A program made the position numbers and the translations under genes. The notes under the pieces were generated by a model. The model was given only the letters and a program-made list of their open reading frames with translations. It was not told the DNA's origin and ran no database searches. 64,000 nucleotides of DNA from Chaenocephalus aceratus (Eukaryota; Chordata; Actinopteri; Perciformes; Channichthyidae): assembly GCA_023974075.1 (NCBI GenBank), contig JAMFTG010000260.1, forward strand, positions 62,001 through 126,000. Direction: 5' to 3'. This document shows positions 1-11,329 of the stretch, piece by piece (position 1 is the stretch's first letter; each line of letters starts with the position of its first letter).

Positions 1-595
1 CTCTTCTACATCAACATGTGTCCCCTCTTCTACATGTCTTCTACATCAACATGTGTCCCCTCTTCTTCATGTCTCTTCTACATCAACATGTGTCCCCTCT
101 TCTTCCTGTCTCTTCTACATCAACATGTGTCCCCTCTTCTTCATGTCTCTTCTACATCAACATGTGTCCCCTCTTCTTCATGTCTCTTCTACATCAACAT
201 GTGTCCCCTCTTCTCCATGTCTCTTCTACATCAACATGTGTCCCCTCTTCTTCATGTCTCTTCTACATCAACATGTGTCCCCTCTTCTTCATGTCTCTTC
301 TACATCAACATGTGTCCTCTCTTCTTCATGTCTCTTCTACATCAACATGTGTCCCCTCTTCTTCATGTCTCTTCTACATCAGCATGTGTCCCCTCTTCTA
401 CATCAACATGTGTCCCCTCTTCCTCATGTCTCTTCTACATCAACATGTGTCCCCTCTTCTTCATGTCTCTTCTACATCAACATGTGTCCCCTCTTCTCCA
501 TGTCTCTTCTACATCAACATGTGTCCCCTCTCCTCCATGTCTCTTCTACATCAACATGTGTCCCCTCTCCTCCATGTCTCTTCTACATCAACAGA
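1..595 (+). repeat. 37-bp minisatellite, array 1 (about 16 units, cut by window start)
   Basis: Tandem units of 37 bp, each containing CTACATCAACATGTGTCCCC, with few substitutions. Because 37 is not a multiple of 3 and the unit has no stop in any frame of this strand, all three forward frames stay open. Those open frames are a by-product of the repeat, not genes. The same unit occurs inverted at 2.5-2.9 kb and 13.3-15.4 kb. One unit near 385-400 is shortened. Confidence 0.97.
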
Positions 596-987
596 TTCTC
601 TCTCTTTTTGATCCATTTCTATAAAAACCTGTGAAAATGAGCTGATCAGATTTTGGCCACTTTGTGATGTCACAACGATGTTTTGTCTTGGTAACCATTA
701 GCCAATCAGCAACAAGGTAACCCCCCCCCCTTATCACCTGAATCTCCTCTAGAGCACCATTGAGTTCTTTGTAACCAGATCTCTCTCAGAGGGGCGTGGG
801 GGAGGGGCTCCTTGTTTTCATCTAAAGTAACAGACAGAGAATCAGCACTTTGGAAACAGGGCTAAAACAGAGGGGATTATGGGTAATGCTGCAATGATCT
901 GTTTGGTGTTTCAGCCAATCAGAGACAGGCTCTGTGTATATCTGAGACCTGTGATATCTTGATGAGAAACAGTACAACAGGGGACCT
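1..987 (+). mobile_element. TTAA-flanked MITE carrying the 37-bp minisatellite (copy 1, 5' end outside window)
   Basis: After the array comes a unique body at about 590-987 that recurs at 5.87-6.27 kb and, inverted, at 57.6 and 61.1 kb. The body ends in AGGGGACCT followed by TTAA at 988-991. Intact copies start AGGTCACCTATTAT, so the ends form a short terminal inverted repeat beside TTAA. TTAA target sites are typical of piggyBac and Kolobok elements. The superfamily is not settled and no transposase is encoded. Confidence 0.8.
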
Positions 988-991
988 TTAA

Positions 992-1912
992 TATAGAATC
1001 ACATGTCACTCGTTCTACACGAAGTAGGAAGTCTAGTCATTTCTGCAGAACATTAAAACAGTAAAGTTGATCGAGATCATTTAACCTGCAACATCTGGCT
1101 TTCTAAAGGGAGAGGAAACACGTTGTAAAGACCACAATAACCCCCCACTCACTTTATAAGTTGCTATGACGACACTGTAAGTCCAAAACGTTTTATCTGT
1201 TTCTGTTTTGCTATCCATCAATTCCGATATAAGAGCACGTTGCTACAACATTTAGCTTCGACCTGGAACATGTCCTTAGATATCTCAAAACCAGTACGAG
1301 GAAATAAGACCGACCAATAGTTTCTGTCTGAAACGAAGAGAAATGCTTTGAAAATAATTGATATTCTTTAACTGAGTCCAATATGTTTAGTTTAATGTAA
1401 TTCAAAAAGGATCTGAGGAAGTGCTCTCTGCTCCGGAGAGTGAGAAATCAATTCATTGGTGCTTTGCCATCCTCGGTTCGTCTGTTGAACAAAAGTCCTT
1501 GAGTGGCTAATGGTGGAGAAAATATGATGGTCGCATTAGGCTGAGGTTTAAAACGAATAGCTATTCCCTGATAATTCATTTTCAGCGTGGCGCTGATGGG
1601 CTTTCATCAGACGGAGACATTTCATCCGCACGGGGCTGACAAAGAGAACGATCATCAGGATTGTAAGCATGAGACGCAAACATCGAGTCTGGCTTTCTCT
1701 TCAGAAAACAGTTTCGATTTCTGCGTCCGAGCTGAAGTGCTTTCCTGCAGCGCTTCGGAGCGCTGACCGCAGGGGAGCGTTTCCCACTCATGTCCACAGT
1801 GGGTGTTTGTGTTTCATAAACTCCTGTCAGTGCCCTTTGCTTTGCCGCCATCGTGCATGGGTCAACCCGCTGTTATGCTCGAGGCCTGTCCAGGGAGAGG
1901 AGTTATCTAACG

Positions 1913-1914
<2 letters not shown>
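992..1914. other. Gene-free stretch
   Basis: No exon with convincing splice sites, no RNA gene and no clear repeat was recognised. It should be part of the large intron upstream of the first visible gabpb2 exon. Confidence 0.5.

Positions 1915-1957
<43 letters not shown>
1915..1957. repeat. (CA)n microsatellite
   Basis: Uninterrupted CA dinucleotides ending just before the left end of the TTAA element at 1965. Confidence 0.97.
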
Positions 1958-1959
<2 letters not shown>

Positions 1960-1964
1960 CTTAG

Positions 1965-2930
1965 AGGTCTCCTATTAAACTGTTTTATGGCGTCGCAGCC
2001 ATTATATGAGGGTGGAACAAGTCCCCCCCACCTTTTAAAATGATTACTTTAGCCCCCCCCCACTTTTACCATGTGGAAAGTCCGTGAATCGGTCTATCCA
2101 CTCGCCGCTCTCTGTCGAGCGCCGTGTCAGTGCTTCACTATCAAATCCATTCCACTTGCTCATTGAGAGAATGCCCAAATCAATGAAACTCCATGTTTTC
2201 ACTGCTACTTTGGACCACGGCAGATTCTCAGAGCCGCACACCTGCTGCGTGTTTTGTGTAGCTGTGTCTTTAGTTGTAAAATTATGCGCGGCACAGTTTC
2301 CCCGCTGCGAGGCTCCGGCGCTAACAGTTCACGAGCGTGCTCCACTAGCACCCGGATATAAGGCTCTGTTATTACAGAGGTGGACCTTGGTTGCTGATTG
2401 GCTGATGGCCAACACATCGTTATGACATCATAAAGTGGCCAAAATCTGATCAGCTCATTTCAGACAGGTTTTTATAGAAATGGATCAAAAGAGAGAGAAT
2501 CTTTGTTCCTGAAACTTTCAGAGTCTCTTTCCACAGAGGGGACACATGTTGATGTAGAAGAGACATGAAGAAGAGGGGACACATGTTGATGTAGAAGAGA
2601 CATGAAGAAGAGGGGACACATGTTGATGTAGAAGAGACATGAAGAAGAGGGGACACATGTTGATGTAGAAGAGACATGAAGAAGAGGGGACACATGTTGA
2701 TGTAGAAGAGAAATGAAGAAGAGGGGACACATGTTGATGTAGAAGAGACATGAAGAAGAGGGGACACATGTTGATGTAGAAGAGACATGAAGAAGAGGGG
2801 ACACATGTTGATGTAGAAGAGACATGAAGAAGAGGGGACACATGTTGATGTAGAAGAGACATGAAGAAGAGGGGACACATGTTGATGTAGAAGAGACATG
2901 AAGAAGAGGATTTTGCATAATAGGTGACCT
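1965..2930 (-). mobile_element. TTAA-flanked MITE, copy 2, minus orientation, with minisatellite and a variant interior
   Basis: The left end reads AGGTCTCCTATT next to TTAG (1961-1964, a degraded TTAA). The right end reads ATAATAGGTGACCT followed by TTAA (2931-2934). Between them are about 430 bp of interior not shared with the other copies, then the shared body from about 2415, then the 37-bp array. At 966 bp it is the only copy here with both ends and an array. Confidence 0.75.
2533..2911 (-). repeat. 37-bp minisatellite, array 2 (about 10 units)
   Basis: Same 37-bp unit as at 1-595, inverted and almost homogeneous. It lies between the terminal sequence of the TTAA element and its unique body. 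Reverse-strand open frames through it are repeat artefacts. Confidence 0.97.
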
Positions 2931-3005
2931 TTAAGTGTTATCGCTCTTTTATGCGATAGATTAGACGGCAAATTATCTTTAACTGCAACAGAATTCAATA
3001 TAACC

Positions 3006-3295
<290 letters not shown>

Positions 3296-3298
3296 TAG

Positions 3299-3398
3299 GA
3301 CGGCATGCAGAACCAGGTGAACGTGGAAGGGCCTCACTACATCATCCGATCCGGTGGGATGGTGAACCTCTCGGAGCTCGTCTCAAAGACCTCCGCAG
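3299..3398 (+). CDS. gabpb2: gabpb2 exon A (first visible)
   Basis: Acceptor AG at 3297-3298 and donor GT at 3399. It encodes 33 residues starting DGMQNQVNVEGPHYIIRSGG and ends in phase 1. The only frame that joins the following exons without a stop begins at base 3299. The acceptor has a (TG)n tract where a pyrimidine tract would be expected. Confidence 0.8.
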
Positions 3399-5520
3399 GT
3401 AGGCATCACACACTCATCACACACTCATCCATCTGCTGTGTGTACGAGCAGTGATGAAGTACTGGCCTGATGTGACACAACAAGTGATGAATAACAGCAG
3501 GTGGGAGGGATGTGGGATTCAAATGTGTTCAGGTGGGGAATAAGAAAAAGGATGGAGGAACGTCCAACAAACCAAGTTATTTATGCATCCATGTTTCTCT
3601 ATTAGCTTCTCTGTAGCAGCAGTGTTCATAGAGAGAGAAAGATTATCGTTCCATCCCGTTTGAATTGTGCCACGAATTACACACATGATGTTTGTCAATC
3701 TTAACAAATAATTTCATGTTAAAAAGTCACAGTTTGTCGTAAAACTGTTGAAATATAAGACTATGAAAAATACGTAACTAGAAAGACTACAAATCCCAGA
3801 ATGCCGGTCCCGCATGCTGGCTCTCAGGAACCGACTAACTCCCCTTGTGTGTGCAGCTCTCAACGCGCCCAGACTCGTAGTGATTTTCACCTCGTTTAAT
3901 ACTTTCCGCCTCGTTCTGAAAGAAAGAAGTGAAATGTTCCAACGTGACGGCCGTCTTGGTGTGGTGCGAGATGGGAGATGTAGTTCATTGAGCGTTTCAC
4001 ACACAAAGTGTTACTTCACATTTTAATTTTTTAACTTGCAAAATTATCTTTTAAATTGACAAACATCATGTGTGTAATTCGTGGCACAATTCAAACGAGA
4101 TCGAAAGATAATCTTTCTCTCCCCATTGACTTCAATACATGATTTTTCCTAAATAAGGTCCCGTGGAGCTCCCCGGAAAGGGAGGGGCTTCACCTCTCTG
4201 CAGACATTTCTATAACCATCATTTTAGTTTTTGTGGCAGTTGCTCCATTTTAGAATAAAATAATGTATGTTGACACAAGGATTTAAAGTTTGCAATAAAA
4301 TGGTCAAATAAAACAGAATTCATTAAATATAAATAAGAAGTTAAAGTAAAATGTTCAAAAAGGATCAATAAAATGAAACACTTTGAATATTTAAATAAAA
4401 TAAATAAAAAAGGTAAAGTACATACAACGGAATAATAATATATAAACAAAATAATTTAAAGCAGAAATGCAAGTTGTACTACAATATATAAAAACAATAA
4501 CTAAGTAAGAGTATGTACATTAGGGCTGTCCCGAATACCATTTTTCGGGGGAGGGGGGGCGTAGTAATCATCAGCGAACCGCTTCGACATGTGTATATCG
4601 GTGTATTCACGGCATTCATTTTGTTATTGCACAGTATTGTTGTTTCATAGGTATTTGTTAATGTAACCCAATTTGTGTTCTTTGAAATTGAAAAGGATAT
4701 CGCATTGTGTTTGTTACTTTCGTTGTAGTTGTCTTAAGTGTAATTTGGCTTGGCTTCCTATTTATGGACATGCTTTTATTTTGAAGGAGAGGTAGCGCTG
4801 TTGACAGGAAGTTGTTGTTGCTATGGAAACAACATGACGGAGATTAACGGAGAAAAGTAATATCTACATATAAAGACGGAGAAAGTAAACGATAACGTTT
4901 ATGGTTAAGTGTTAGCATCCCCGAAGAGGCACAAGCTCTTACGTTGATGTTGGAGATTTCAATAAATTCAATTTGAAAGAAAACGGGGAAAAAACAAACA
5001 AAACGAATATCCGAATAACGAAATTGAAACCCAAATAGTACTCCATCGAACGAATATTCTGATATTCGGGTACAGCCCTAATGTACATATATACATATTT
5101 TAAGCATGTTGTTGTTGTTGTTGTGCAACATGTTGTCCTTGGTTCTGTTCTGCTCTTTGAGATGCCAGAGTAGTTCTAGGCGTGTGTATTATCCAACAAT
5201 ACAAACCAACTCTTTCTCTTCAGTCAAGTCTGAGGACGTCATGGCGGCCGAGTCGGTGGAAACCCTTCAGCATGTGGTGGGCGACGGGAGTCAGAGGGTC
5301 ATCACCATAGTAACAGACCAACACGGCAACCTGCAGCCGGCGTCCCTGGGCCAGCAGTTCATCTTCACACTGCAGGGCCAGCAGAGTGAGACACACACAC
5401 ACACACACTCTGCTGCACACACTCTGCAACACACACACTCTGCTGCACGCACTCTGCAGCACACACGCTCTGTTGCACACACACTCGACAGCACACACGC
5501 TCTGTTGCACACACACTCTG

Positions 5521-5557
<37 letters not shown>

Positions 5558-8500
5558 TGGAAATAGGCATGCACTGTGGTGGATAATGCAGAAGGTTTCT
5601 AAAAAAAGCAGTAATGTAGCGACAACAAAGAATCCACACATTGAGTCTTTGAAAAGTCTTCCAGATGCTCAGACATTGGAAGTTGGGGTTTGAGAACGGT
5701 TTTTTCTGGCCTTTTTCAAAATCTGTTTTTCAAAATTAATTTAGCAATTGCATCTCGCTTACAATTCATCCATAGTGAGAACATTGCCTGTAAAATTGGT
5801 CATACCTTTTCCTTCGGATAATTTATAAATTAGTCTTAAATCTTGCCTTTAGCTAAGTTTCGGGAACAAAGATTCTCTCTCTTTTTGATCCATTTCTATA
5901 AAAACCTGTCTGAAAATGAGCTGATCAGATATGGGCCACTTTATGATGTCATAACGATGTGTTGTCTTGTGTAACCATTAGCCAATCAGCAACCAAGGTA
6001 ACCCCCCCCCCCCTCTTATCACCTGAATCTCCTCTAGAGCACCATTGAGTTCTTTGTAACCACATCTCTCTCAGAGGGGCGTGGGGAGGGGCTCCTTACT
6101 TTCATCTAAAGTCACAGACAGAGAATCAGCACTTTGGAAACAGGGCTGAAACAGAGGGGATTATGGGTAATGCTGCAGTGATCTGATTGGTGTTTCAGCC
6201 AATCAGAGACAGGCTCTGTGTATATCTGAGACCTGTGATATTGATGAGAAACAGTATAATAGGGGACCTTTAATACCTCACTCTGACACTTTTCTGTTGT
6301 GCCGTTGCAGTGGTGGCTGTGCCCACCGGCTCGATGGCAGAGGAGGTCGTGGGGGAGGAGCCTATCTCGGCCACGCCCACACACAAGAGGAAGACAGACC
6401 CTACAGCCAATCACAGCATCTTAAAATCCAAGGTAAGCAGGCAGTACTTTGTTAAATATTAACTGTTATTATTGTCTAACTTTTGCTGTAAGTTTTCGAT
6501 TTATATATCCGACTTCTTTATAACACAGAAGTCCCCCTAAAAAAACACAAACAAACATGGAAGCTCAACATCAGCCAAGGCTATGAAATGCCAGATCAAA
6601 CCCAGATATAATGGATTTTAGTTCATGGTAAACAATTCTCATTCCCACACAGCATCTTGAGCAGGCAGACGGTGTTTGCATGTCTGTAAGTCATAAACAC
6701 ATCTTTACTACATGTCAACATGGCGTATTGGTCAGCAGCTTGCACTCTGCTCAAAGCTAACTGTAATTAACATACACAAACGTTTTAAGGATCTTTCTCT
6801 GGAGATTGGCAACAAAAGCCACATTCCCAGTGTCTCCAGCATTTCACTCCAGCAGCGACAACTTTATAGTAAACAAAGCAAACTGCTATTTCATCTTTGA
6901 ATGTTGTGTAATGGAATATGGCCGCTGTAGAGAAACATGAACACATTTCAATCTGTTCATTTGACTTGATTCTGGACAATGACCCTGAGATATCAAATGT
7001 AATTATAGTAATAGTTATTTATTTGTATGTATTGTTCAATTAGTATTTGGGCTATTTTTTGCATTCTTTTTATTATTATTTTTTATTATTATTATTACTT
7101 GTTTTTTGCGTGCGTGGAAGTCCAAGATTGGTCCAAACGTAATGGCTCCGCAGATTGGTCCGTTACTTTACGTCACAGAACCCAAAAAGCAAACAATGGA
7201 AAAAGAGAAATGTCCAGCGAGGCGTTCTGGGGCAGCAGACAGGTCTTCTCGGTGTTAGAGTTGTACTCGCTGCAGGGTGCACTTTGAGGGTTTGACTCTG
7301 CAGACCGTTCACATGCAGAAAAACCTTCATAACACGAGGGGACGGGTGATAACCGGGAACGCATGACGTGGGCCCTTTAAGGCATAGGATGTGGCATGTT
7401 GCTTTGTTATGTTGTTTGTGTGTAAAAAACATAGTTTGTATTTTATTTATTTGGAGCAAAGTACATGTTTGGACAGTCAATACAAAAAAGAGTTGAAACT
7501 AAATAATAGATTATAAAAAAGCATGACGTTTGAGGACTTCTGCATTTTGCCCGTTGCTCACTTGCTTTTTCTCACATTGCTTTCTGTATAAGAGTTCCTC
7601 CCCTGTTGGCTTTTAGAAAGACTTCAGGTTTAAGACACTTCTGCATCAGACACGGAGGCCGCGCCTCGCTTTAACCGCTAATCTGTTTGTGTTTCCCCAG
7701 AAGGTGAAGGAGAGTCGGGAGCAGCTGGAGCGGCAGCTGCAGGAAGCCAATCTGAAGGCTCAGGGGTAATGTTGGGAAAATACTGAATGTCCTCTTCCAG
7801 CATGAGAGTAACATGATAACAAAGGAATCCCAACTGAGCATCAGGGCTGTTTGAGGCATAAGATAGCTATGTGATGAACATGAGGATTCAGCCTCTATGG
7901 AGAGAGACATATGACAAGCATGCTCATTTCTGACGTGGAGCTAATCTGAACTAAACTTTGAAGACTGCAGAATTGTTGAGAAAAAGTCAGATTTTTTTTT
8001 TAAAGTAAGTATTTTGAGAAAATAAATCAGGATTTTGAGAAAAAGTAAGAATTTTTCAGATTTTGAGAGAAAAAATTCAGGATTTTGAGAAAAAGTCAGA
8101 ATTTTTAGATTTTGAGAGAAAAAATTCAGGATTTTGAGAAAAAGTCAGAATTTTTAGATTTTCAGAATAAAGCCAACATTTTGCGAAACAACTCAGTATT
8201 GTGTTCATGACAGGATGTATGATTACCTACAAGACCCGGCATTCCTCCATCTTGTGACTGTGACTCCCTCTCTTGCATATCAGCATGTGAAGGACACTGC
8301 TCAGGAACTAGTGGATGCTCTGTATGTGATGATACTTCCATCCTTGAGAGGATCACAGATACATGGATCCTGCTTTGAAGCTCAAGCCGGTGACCAGTGA
8401 TATTTTTCTAACAGGTACCAGCAGCAGCTCCTGGAGAAAGAGCAGGAGGCGGAGCAGTACCGCCTCAGACTGGAGCAGGCCATCGCCACCAGCAACAACA

Positions 8501-8850
8501 ACATCACCACGACAACTGTTACCGTAAACTCTACAGTGAAGGAGGAGGAAGAGGAGGTGGAGGAGGAGGAGGAGGTGGAGGAGGAGGAGGAGGAGGAGGA
8601 GGAGGAGGAGGTGGTGATGCTGGAGGAGCAGCTGGAGACCACAGTGGAAGATAAAGAGGTGGAAGACGAGGAGACGAAGCAGGAGGATGAAGAGGAGGTC
8701 GTCTGTGAACTTCCAGGAGAGACACTTCCTGTGACTGAGTCTGAGATGGAGGTGGAGACCGAGGGTTCAGAGGAGACGCACACATCCTCCCCCGGTCAGC
8801 GAGGGAGAGGGAGAGGAAGAGGAAGAGGGAGAGGAGGACGCAGACACTAG
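3299..8850 (+). CDS. gabpb2: GA-binding protein beta subunit, GABPB2-like: five C-terminal exons (partial)
   Basis: Exons join(3299-3398, 5224-5385, 6311-6432, 7701-7765, 8415-8850) sum to 885 nt, exactly 294 codons plus TAG. All four introns are GT-AG and intron phases are 1, 1, 0 and 2. The family partners the ETS protein GABPA in the nucleus. Beta subunits supply ankyrin repeats for GABPA binding (exons upstream of this window), an activation region and a C-terminal zipper giving an alpha2-beta2 complex. Visible here are the activation-region signature with AAESVETLQHVVG and VITIVTD (exon 2), a basic HKRK patch (exon 3) and a zipper with YQQQLLEKEQEAEQYR (residues about 129-172). EAEQYRLRLE resembles GABPB2 more than GABPB1. 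The tail is unusual: an acidic Glu-rich tract (about 191-245) and a terminal run of six Arg-Gly pairs. Paralogue choice is from memory, without alignment. Confidence 0.8.
3624..4130. mobile_element. MITE with long terminal inverted repeats in gabpb2 intron
   Basis: Arms of about 75 bp (3624-3700 and 4054-4130) match as reverse complements, including GAATTGTGCCACGAATTACA. The spacer contains no recognised gene. No clear target duplication was found, so the superfamily is unassigned. Confidence 0.75.
4521..5080. mobile_element. Non-autonomous hAT-type element with 8-bp target duplication
   Basis: Ends TAGGGCTGT...ACAGCCCTA form a terminal inverted repeat. Both sides are flanked by the identical 8-mer ATGTACAT (4513-4520 and 5081-5088). 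An 8-bp duplication is the hAT hallmark. It sits in the gabpb2 intron before exon B and has no transposase. Confidence 0.85.
5224..5385 (+). CDS. gabpb2: gabpb2 exon B (activation region)
   Basis: A good pyrimidine tract and CAG acceptor (5221-5223) precede it, and donor GTGAGA starts at 5386. It is 162 nt, phase 1 in and phase 1 out. It carries the family signature with VITIVTD and hydrophobic-glutamine residues of the activation region. The donor is followed within a few bases by a CA-rich repeat. Confidence 0.85.
5389..5557. repeat. CA-rich microsatellite and short minisatellite just inside a gabpb2 intron
   Basis: (CA)n mixed with repeats of the type CTCTGCTGCACACA. It begins a few bases after the exon B donor site. 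Open frames through it on both strands are repeat artefacts. Confidence 0.9.
5866..6269 (+). mobile_element. TTAA-flanked MITE, copy 4, without minisatellite
   Basis: Same body as the copy at 590-987, ending AGGGGACCT then TTAA (6270-6273). The 5' end with the array is missing. It ends about 40 bp upstream of the exon C acceptor, so it supplies most of the sequence just upstream of that splice site. Confidence 0.85.
6311..6432 (+). CDS. gabpb2: gabpb2 exon C
   Basis: Acceptor GTTGCAG ends at 6310 and donor GTAAGC starts at 6433. It is 122 nt and ends in phase 0. It encodes VAVPTGSMAEEVVGEEP and then a basic HKRKTDP segment, in the order known for GABP beta proteins before the zipper. A TTAA-element end lies only about 40 bp upstream of the acceptor. 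Confidence 0.85.
6433..7700. other. gabpb2 intron, no recognised feature
   Basis: Intron between exons C and D. AT-rich with a TTATT-rich patch near 7065-7100. I saw no repeat family or RNA gene. Confidence 0.6.
7701..7765 (+). CDS. gabpb2: gabpb2 exon D (start of leucine zipper)
   Basis: Acceptor TTTCCCCAG ends at 7700 and donor GTAATG starts at 7766. This 65-nt exon ends in phase 2 and encodes KVKESREQLERQLQEANLKA, the first half of the dimerisation helix. Confidence 0.85.
7978..8168. repeat. AT-rich minisatellite in last gabpb2 intron (about 47-bp units)
   Basis: Near-identical units contain TTCAGGATTTTGAGAAAAAG, repeated with small variation before the terminal exon. Confidence 0.85.
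8415..8850 (+). CDS. gabpb2: gabpb2 terminal coding exon E
   Basis: Acceptor TTCTAACAG ends at 8414 and the stop TAG is at 8848-8850. It completes the zipper (QLLEKEQEAEQYR), then has an Asn/Thr stretch, an almost pure GAG-coded glutamate tract near 8540-8620, a mixed acidic segment, and a C-terminal RG run ending GRRH. The GAG/GGA coding repeats look expansion-prone. Confidence 0.85.
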
Positions 8851-9062
8851 CACCATGATTTGTGATGATCTATTTCAACGATCTTCATAACCTTTTGTAA
8901 AGATTAGGAAGACTTTTGTAAATATGTTAATGCGTCCATCACTGAGAGGAAGCAGTTAGCATCACAGACTTTTAAACGATCACCTGTAACAACATGACCG
9001 GACTGATTACTGAAATGTTGAGAGGGATCGACGACAGGGGTCTCTCAGTGGCTGGGGTCAAT

Positions 9063-9068
9063 ATTAAA
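9063..9068 (+). terminator. Possible gabpb2 polyadenylation signal (ATTAAA)
   Basis: A common variant signal about 210 bp after the stop, followed by a GT/T-rich stretch near 9085-9110. An alternative canonical AATAAA lies at 9342-9347 inside a dispersed repeat. Which one is used cannot be decided from sequence. Confidence 0.4.
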
Positions 9069-9164
9069 AATGATGAAGTATGTTATATAGATTGTGTTTA
9101 GAGTTTCTCTCCCCTGCCAGAAAAGCCTACGTTAGACTCATGGACTTATGCAACATAATGACAT

Positions 9165-9430
9165 CCCTATATTGTGCTTCTATTGGCTAACACATTGTAA
9201 CCTGATAGGCTAAGGGGCGGGACATCTCTAAGCGGTTGACCAATCACAACAGAGCTGGCCAGCTAACCAATCAGAGCAGACTGAGCTCTGGTTTCAGACA
9301 GAGGGTGAACAGAGGCGCTGCAGCACAGGCAGTATGAGACGAATAAAGAGCTTTTGAACATTAACGCATGGAGACATGTCCCAGGAGAGACACTACTTAC
9401 TGATGTATGAACATGAGTATAAAAGGGCGT
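9165..9430 (+). repeat. Dispersed repeat with a second copy at 16.25-16.51 kb
   Basis: Shares long blocks with the later copy, for example TTCTATTGGCTA, AAGGGGCGGGACATC and AACCAATCAGAGCAGACTG. It is probably a non-autonomous transposon fragment with undefined ends. It contains an AATAAA at 9342-9347 that could serve the upstream gene. Confidence 0.75.
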
Positions 9431-10086
9431 CTTGAAGATAGCAGTGCGGCAGTTGGCTGATAAACAATGCAGAAATATTGTTGTTTTTGGTTCTGATAAA
9501 AAACAATTTCATTATATATTCTAATAACTATTGGCAGGTGTTCATATCCTTCCCTGGTACTAGATAACGAACCTTTAAAAGTATGTAATATGTATTCTTT
9601 GTTATATTTAGTTATGTTTTGGGTAAAATTATTTCTTGCGTTTATTTTTCACGACGTGAGAAAGGGCCTCCTGCGGGGATGGCAGAGGAGGAGGTGCACC
9701 GTCCGGTCAGAGATCATCATGAAGCAATTACTGTAAGAGCTCTCCATGTTTCTTATCATGGAGCAGATGGGAGCCTCTGCTGGGATCAAGGACTCTTACA
9801 CCGTATCTTTCCTGGGAATCAAACTTGTGACCTTTTTGTTTTTTAAGCAGCTTTTTCACCACTCAACCGCCTCGAGTCCTCCTGCGGTGTGATGTGGATT
9901 TAAATGAGTCCCAACGAGACGAATCTGGCTGTTTTTAAACCCACAACTCAAAATGATGTTTTACTGTTAATTCTTTGTCTTGTGGCAGATCTCACAAAGG
10001 GGGTTATTTAAATGTGACATCACCTGTGCAACTCTTGACAGATTTAAAGGCTTTTGTGGTTGTTTTTTAAACTATAAAACATTTGC
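9431..10086. other. Gene-free stretch
   Basis: No supported exon, RNA gene or repeat family recognised. Confidence 0.5.
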
Positions 10087-10090
10087 TTAA

Positions 10091-10270
10091 AGGTGGGGTA
10101 GGTAAGTTTGAGAAACCGGCTCGAGATCGCTAGAATTTGAAAATACACAACCGGAGAAAATCTGCCACTTCCTCACAGAGCCCCGCCTCCAACACACGAA
10201 CGCGCACATGACCAATGAGGGCACGAGATCAGTTTGTGCCCCGATGGGAGGCTGACAGGCAGGTAGGCCA
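10091..10270 (+). mobile_element. TTAA MITE family 2, truncated copy
   Basis: Starts AGGTGGGGTAGGTAAG after TTAA (10087-10090) and matches the first half of the copy at 17.92 kb. It stops at the TTAA (10271-10274) where a second copy begins. Confidence 0.85.
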
Positions 10271-10274
10271 TTAA

Positions 10275-10643
10275 AGGTGGGGTAGGTAAGTTTGAGAAAC
10301 CGGCTCGAGATACACTTTTTGATATATTCCATGGAATGCTCTTAACATCCCGATAGCAATGAATATCTGAAGTGCTTTGACAAAAAATACATAAAAAATA
10401 TCATCAGTGGAAGCCGTGGTGCTGTAAAAAGCACGACCAATCATCTGAGCCGGCCCGGCTAAAGTAACAGGATGGCCTACCTGCCTGTCAGCCTTCCATC
10501 GGGGCACAAACTTACCTCGTGCCCTCATTGCTCTTGTGCGCGTTCGTGTGTGTTGGAGGAGGGGCTCTGTGAGGAAGTGGCAGATTTGTTCCGGTTGTGT
10601 ATTTCCAAATCCTAGCGCGTGTCCAAAATGACCTACCCCACCT
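10275..10643 (-). mobile_element. TTAA MITE family 2, complete copy
   Basis: Terminal inverted repeats begin AGGTGGGGTAGGTAAG and end in ACCTACCCCACCT, flanked by TTAA at 10271-10274 and 10644-10647. Its internal order is inverted relative to its truncated neighbour. Confidence 0.85.
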
Positions 10644-10647
10644 TTAA

Positions 10648-11329
10648 GTGTACGAAGTGAGCAGATATCAATAACATGAATTCAATAGCTTTGTTACCCC
10701 ATTCATTATAAAGCCCACTTTCTCCTTACTGAAACTGTCCAGGGTAATGTTCAAGGTCTTTATTCAACTCAATAGCTTATTTTTATGTAATTATGTGAGG
10801 CAATAAAAGGAATAGAGAAAATGGAAAACGTGTTGCTTCTGAAATGACGGTGCAAAAAGTATAACAATGTAACACGGTGTTTGCTCATGTGCTAATTATG
10901 TTTTAAGAACTTGTTTGTGGTTGTTCTGGTTTAACGACTGAGGTGACACATTTTATTCAATAATGCTGAATAGTTTTACATTTTAAAATGTCTTAAAAAT
11001 ACTCTTTTATTCCCATGTTGCCTTTTATCTGTACATAATCATACTAACACTCACTGGTTATCATGTGTAAATATAATTTGGGAGAAAAAAACCATGATTT
11101 TCCTCTGCTGCAGCCAGAAGCATTAACCTCCAGCTGCTCTCTCCTTAATGGTCACCAGTAATGGCTCTACTCATTATACTGGCTCCCAGTGACCAACAGT
11201 CTGACGCTGGGGTGAGAAATAGTGTTGCACACAGCTCTTTGGATATAAAACGTTAACTGGGCATGAAGAGCTCACTGGGAGTGTGTATTGGTGAGTTGTT
11301 GAACAGCTGTCCACTGATATACTTTAGAT
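10648..11329. other. Gene-free stretch
   Basis: AT-rich intergenic DNA with no recognised feature. Confidence 0.5.

Noticed and set aside
1..595. Possible CRISPR-like array
   Set aside because: The units are contiguous with no unique spacers and lie in a eukaryotic genome. It is a minisatellite.
8215..8400. 61-codon plus frame just before the last gabpb2 exon
   Set aside because: It lies within the intron, and the exon D to exon E splice is in frame without it. No conserved motif.
8382..8785. Ser-rich and Pro-rich minus-strand frames
   Set aside because: Antisense shadows of the Glu-rich gabpb2 terminal exon.
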